A stretch of 64,000 bases of DNA from Terrimesophilobacter sp044464485 (GTDB taxonomy: Bacteria; Actinomycetota; Actinomycetes; Actinomycetales; Microbacteriaceae), in assembly GCA_044464485.1 (NCBI GenBank), contig JBIQLG010000003.1, forward strand, positions 62,001 to 126,000. The letters are read 5' to 3'. Below the pieces are notes generated by a model. It saw nothing but the letters and a program-made list of their open reading frames with translations. It was not told the origin of the DNA and searched no databases. The position numbers and the translations under genes were made by a program. How positions within the stretch are numbered: the stretch's first letter is position 1; every line of letters starts with the position of its first letter. Shown in pieces: positions 61,636 through 64,000 of this stretch.

Positions 61636-61648
61636 ACTCCCCACAGTA
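61636..61648 (-). promoter_or_regulatory. Leaderless-type promoter of the cation facilitator (TACTGT, 7-base gap, GTG)
   Basis: TACTGT on the minus strand at 61643-61648, seven bases, GTG 61635. The intervening ACTCCCC complement GGGGAGT is also a possible ribosome-binding site. Confidence 0.45.
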
Positions 61649-61704
61649 TGGTGGCGCGCGATCGGGCGCCAGACATTCGCTCTAGTCGGGAACGATTGTC
61701 AATG

Positions 61705-62292
61705 TCACGACACGAGCAGGTGCTGCCGAACAACCGGGATGAGCTGGCGAAACGCTCTGCCGCGATGACTGAGTGCGTTTTTCTCGTCTGCGGTGAGTTC
61801 CGCGGAGGCGACGTCGCATCCCTCGGGTCGAAAAATCGGATCGTAGCCGAAGCCATGTGCACCCCGTGGCGCCCGCAACACCGTTCCCTTCCACACACCG
61901 AGTTCGACGTGCTCGAAACCCTCCGCGACGATCGCCGCCGCGCAACAGAACTCCGCGGAGCGATCCTCCGCGTCACCCAGTTCCTTCAAAAGGTGATCGA
62001 CGTTGTCCGCGTCGACGCGCGTGCCCGCGTAGCGAGCGGAATGAATCCCCGGGGCGCCTCCCAGCGCGGCGACGCAGATGCCCGAATCGTCGGCAATACT
62101 CGGCACGCCCGTGAACTCGAATGCGGCCCGTGCCTTGATGAGCGCATTCTCCTGAAAGGAAGCACCGTCCTCCACGGGCTCCGGGCCGTCGAATCCGACG
62201 AGTTCGAAGCCATCGAGCATGGGGCCCAGAATGCTGCACAATTCGTCGACCTTGTGAGCGTTGTGGGTAGCCAGAACGAGTGCGACTTTCAT
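61705..62292 (-). CDS. rdgB: Non-canonical purine NTP pyrophosphatase (RdgB/HAM1)
   Basis: Removes ITP, dITP and XTP. 195 residues. The nucleotide-binding N-terminus VLATHNAHKVDEL, the metal-site IADDSGICVAALGGAPGIHSARYAG, and the C-terminal FGYDPIF plus ALSHRGRA motifs are all present. ATG 62292 is four bases after the rph stop. Conserved murI-rph-rdgB order in actinobacteria. Confidence 0.95.
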   Translation of the reverse strand: MKVALVLATHNAHKVDELCSILGPMLDGFELVGFDGPEPVEDGASFQENALIKARAAFEFTGVPSIADDSGICVAALGGAPGIHSARYAGTRVDADNVDHLLKELGDAEDRSAEFCCAAAIVAEGFEHVELGVWKGTVLRAPRGAHGFGYDPIFRPEGCDVASAELTADEKNALSHRGRAFRQLIPVVRQHLLVS

Positions 62293-62296
62293 GTGA

Positions 62297-63085
62297 TCAC
62301 CGCGACTGCAGCGGCTGTGCGAGAGCACGAGACTGCATCTCGGCCAGAGATGCCGTACCCCCAAGGGCCAGATCGAGCAGCGAATCGAGCTCGCCGCGGT
62401 CAAACGGCGCACCCTCCGCGGTGCCCTGAACCTCGACGAACAAACCGCGCCCTGTCACGACGACGTTCATATCGGTCTCCGCGCGGACATCCTCGGTGTA
62501 GGCCAGATCGAGCATGGGCGTTCCGTCGATGATACCGACGCTCACAGCAGCGACGCTGTCGAAGAGCGGTTTCGCGTTCTTCCCGATGAACTGCCTGCTT
62601 CTCCCCCACTCGAGTGCGTCGGCAAGCGCCACGTATGCTCCCGTAATGGCGGCCGTTCTCGTGCCGCCGTCCGCTTGCAGCACGTCGCAGTCGATGACGA
62701 CCGTGTTCTCGCCGAGAGACTTCATGTCGACGACGGCACGCAGCGCGCGGCCGACGAGCCGCGAGATTTCGTGAGTGCGCCCACCGATCCTGCCCTTGAC
62801 GGACTCTCGGTCCATGCGTTCGTTGGTGGAACGGGGGAGCATGGAGTATTCCGCCGTCACCCAGCCCTGGCCTTTGCCGGTCATCCAGCGAGGAACTCCA
62901 TTCGTGAAGGACGCGGTGCACAGCACTCGAGTTCGACCGAACGAGATGAGCGCGCTGCCCTCAGCCTGGTCGCTCCAACCGCGCTCGATCGTGATCGGCC
63001 GCAGCTCGTCGAGCGCACGGCCGTCCACGCGCGTCGCGGACGAGTTCGGGGTGGTCTCGTTCGGGGTGGTCTCGTTCCCAGGCAT
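62297..63085 (-). CDS. rph: Ribonuclease PH
   Basis: Phosphorolytic 3' exoribonuclease that trims tRNA ends. 262 residues. RVDGRALDELRPITIERGWSDQAEGSALISFGRTRVLCTASF, the GGRTHEISRLVGRALRAVVD motif, IDCDVLQADGGTRTAAITGAYVALADAL and VVVTGRGLFVEVQGTAEGAPF are conserved. The N-terminus is extended by ~18 residues containing a repeated NETTP. The ATG lies one base after the murI stop. Confidence 0.96.
   Translation of the reverse strand: MPGNETTPNETTPNSSATRVDGRALDELRPITIERGWSDQAEGSALISFGRTRVLCTASFTNGVPRWMTGKGQGWVTAEYSMLPRSTNERMDRESVKGRIGGRTHEISRLVGRALRAVVDMKSLGENTVVIDCDVLQADGGTRTAAITGAYVALADALEWGRSRQFIGKNAKPLFDSVAAVSVGIIDGTPMLDLAYTEDVRAETDMNVVVTGRGLFVEVQGTAEGAPFDRGELDSLLDLALGGTASLAEMQSRALAQPLQSR
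63046..63075. repeat. Exact 15-base tandem duplication in the rph N-terminus
   Basis: Two perfect copies of tcggggtggtctcgt, in frame, encode NETTP twice. It adds five residues to a non-conserved tail and may vary between strains. Confidence 0.85.
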
Positions 63086-63086
63086 G

Positions 63087-63926
63087 TCAGCTGTGTTCCT
63101 CTGCTATGGAAGTGGTGCTGGTTTCGATCAGTTGCACCGCCGAAACTTCGGGGCCCAGAAAACGCCTCGCCAAATGCAGAAACTGCTCCTGGCTGTCGCC
63201 GGTCGCCTCAAAACGATAGGTCGCCGGCGTCGTATTGGTGCGCAGGAGATCGTGCTTGACGAGAGTGTCGAAGACATCGAAGGCGGTCTCCTCCGCGCTG
63301 GAGACCAGGGTCACCGCGTTGCCGAGAACGAGTTGAATGGCGGCGGACATGAGCGGATAGTGCGTGCATCCGAGCACCACAGTATCGACGCCTGCGGCTT
63401 TGAGGGGCGCGAGATACTCCTCCGCGACCTCGAACAGTTCCGGACTGGACGTGACGCCCGCTTCCACGAATTCGACGAAACGCGGGCACGGCTGCGCAAA
63501 CAGCTCCAACTCTGATGCCGCCGCGAATGCATCCTCATACGCTTTGGATTTGATCGTGCCGATCGTGCCGATCACCCCGACGCGATTATTGCGCGTCTGG
63601 CGCACGGCGGCGCGAACGGCGGGCTGGATGACCTCCACAACGGGGATGCCGTGGCCGTGGGTGTACCGTTCCCTCGCGTCGCGCAGTACGGCAGCGGATG
63701 CGGTGTTGCAGGCGATCACGAGAAGCTTCACACCCTGTGCGACAAGATCGTCCATCACGGCCAGCGCGTACTCGCGGACCTCGGCGATGGGCTTCGGGCC
63801 ATACGGTGAATGCTTGGTGTCGCCCACGTAGATGATGGACTCGTTGGGCAACTGGTCGATGATCGCCCTCGCGACCGTGAGCCCCCCGACGCCGGAGTCG
63901 AAGATTCCAATCGCTGAGTCGGTCAC
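63087..63926 (-). CDS. murI: Glutamate racemase
   Basis: Makes D-glutamate for peptidoglycan. 279 residues. The two catalytic cysteines lie in VIACNTASAAVLRD and VVLGCTHYPLMSAAIQ; the N-terminal IGIFDSGVGGLTVARAI and GDTKHSPYG are conserved. GTG 63926 (VTDSAIGIF) is eight bases after TAAACT; the 14-codon longer frame is not needed. First gene of murI-rph-rdgB. Confidence 0.96.
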   Translation of the reverse strand: MTDSAIGIFDSGVGGLTVARAIIDQLPNESIIYVGDTKHSPYGPKPIAEVREYALAVMDDLVAQGVKLLVIACNTASAAVLRDARERYTHGHGIPVVEVIQPAVRAAVRQTRNNRVGVIGTIGTIKSKAYEDAFAAASELELFAQPCPRFVEFVEAGVTSSPELFEVAEEYLAPLKAAGVDTVVLGCTHYPLMSAAIQLVLGNAVTLVSSAEETAFDVFDTLVKHDLLRTNTTPATYRFEATGDSQEQFLHLARRFLGPEVSAVQLIETSTTSIAEEHS

Positions 63927-63934
63927 GAGAACAA

Positions 63935-63940
63935 AGTTTA
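63935..63940 (-). promoter_or_regulatory. Near-leaderless promoter of murI (TAAACT, 8-base gap, GTG)
   Basis: TAAACT begins with the stop codon TAA of the upstream partial gene (63938-63940) and ends eight bases before GTG 63926. Confidence 0.45.
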
Positions 63941-64000
63941 GCGAGCATCCGTGAAGACTCCGCTCCACCAGCTTTCGTCGCCACGACGAGGTGCCGCGCC
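63938..64000 (-). CDS. C-terminal fragment of an unidentified upstream gene
   Basis: An open frame of 20 codons enters from the window edge and ends with TAA at 63938-63940 (tail RRGDESWWSGVFTDAR). It would be the gene before murI. Nicotinate phosphoribosyltransferase is a frequent neighbour in actinobacteria, but too little sequence is present to name it; the frame could also be chance. Confidence 0.4.
   Translation of the reverse strand, partial: GAAPRRGDESWWSGVFTDAR

Noticed and set aside
1..64000. CRISPR array, insertion sequence, prophage or toxin-antitoxin system
   Set aside because: No regularly spaced repeats, transposase, integrase or phage structural genes were seen, and coding density and base composition are uniform.

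Overview
This window is chromosomal DNA of a high-GC Gram-positive bacterium. It is almost certainly an actinobacterium and, by inference, a member of the Microbacteriaceae or a close relative. The evidence is: a fused E2/E1 2-oxoglutarate dehydrogenase/decarboxylase (Kgd/OdhA); Rho with a long Gly/Gln/Arg/Asp-rich insertion; a GuaB1-type GMP reductase; a SigH/RsrA-type sigma/anti-sigma pair beside aroA-rsgA-hisN; a Tad pilus locus with a DUF4244-like pilin; a PadR plus HAAS-membrane-protein pair; and a tmRNA with tag ANAKRTDFALAA. GTG starts, GTGA/ATGA overlaps and apparently leaderless promoters are common. The genus cannot be fixed from sequence reading alone.

Layout. 1-8300 (minus): rho (cut by the window edge), thrB, thrC, hom and lysA (aspartate-family amino acids), then mnmA and a cysteine desulfurase (tRNA thiolation). 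8358-17564: glgX, an ABC exporter, ung, an MFS transporter coupled to an M20 amidohydrolase, an SDR and a membrane acyltransferase. 17551-20208: metY-metX. 20318-25730: a lipoprotein, a histidine kinase / membrane pseudo-kinase-like protein / LuxR regulator trio, and a GT87-like mannosyltransferase-type membrane protein. 25757-28941: nnrD and two CNNM/CorC-type proteins. 29055-34443: divergent guaB1 and kgd. 34430-37303: an OmpR-type two-component system and a divergent single-pass membrane protein. 37441-42843: rsrA-sigH facing aroA-rsgA-hisN, then a zinc alcohol dehydrogenase. 42895-49293: a small protein, ssrA (tmRNA), aldehyde dehydrogenase, SIMPL protein, smpB, ftsX-ftsE and prfB. 49418-51321: MFS and LysE exporters. 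51313-57690: a Tad/Flp pilus locus split in the middle by a PadR/HAAS cassette. 57821-64000: tRNA-Leu(UAG), DedA, mntR-mntH, a cation-diffusion facilitator, rdgB-rph-murI and the tail of one more gene.

Working together: hom feeds both thrC/thrB and, through homoserine, metX/metY, while lysA takes the other branch. The cysteine desulfurase can supply sulfur to MnmA. SmpB and ssrA form the trans-translation pair, and prfB next to them is the RF2 gene. MntR probably controls mntH through a palindrome over the mntH start codon.

I see no CRISPR array, insertion sequence, prophage, rRNA gene or clear horizontally acquired island, and no intergenic stretch longer than 300 bases. Most of the window is conserved core genome. 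The parts least explained are the kinase/pseudo-kinase/regulator trio, the PadR cassette inside the Tad locus, the orphan membrane protein beside the OmpR-type system, the 75-residue protein at 42895, and two strong intergenic hairpins. I found no convincing undescribed defence or mobile system.
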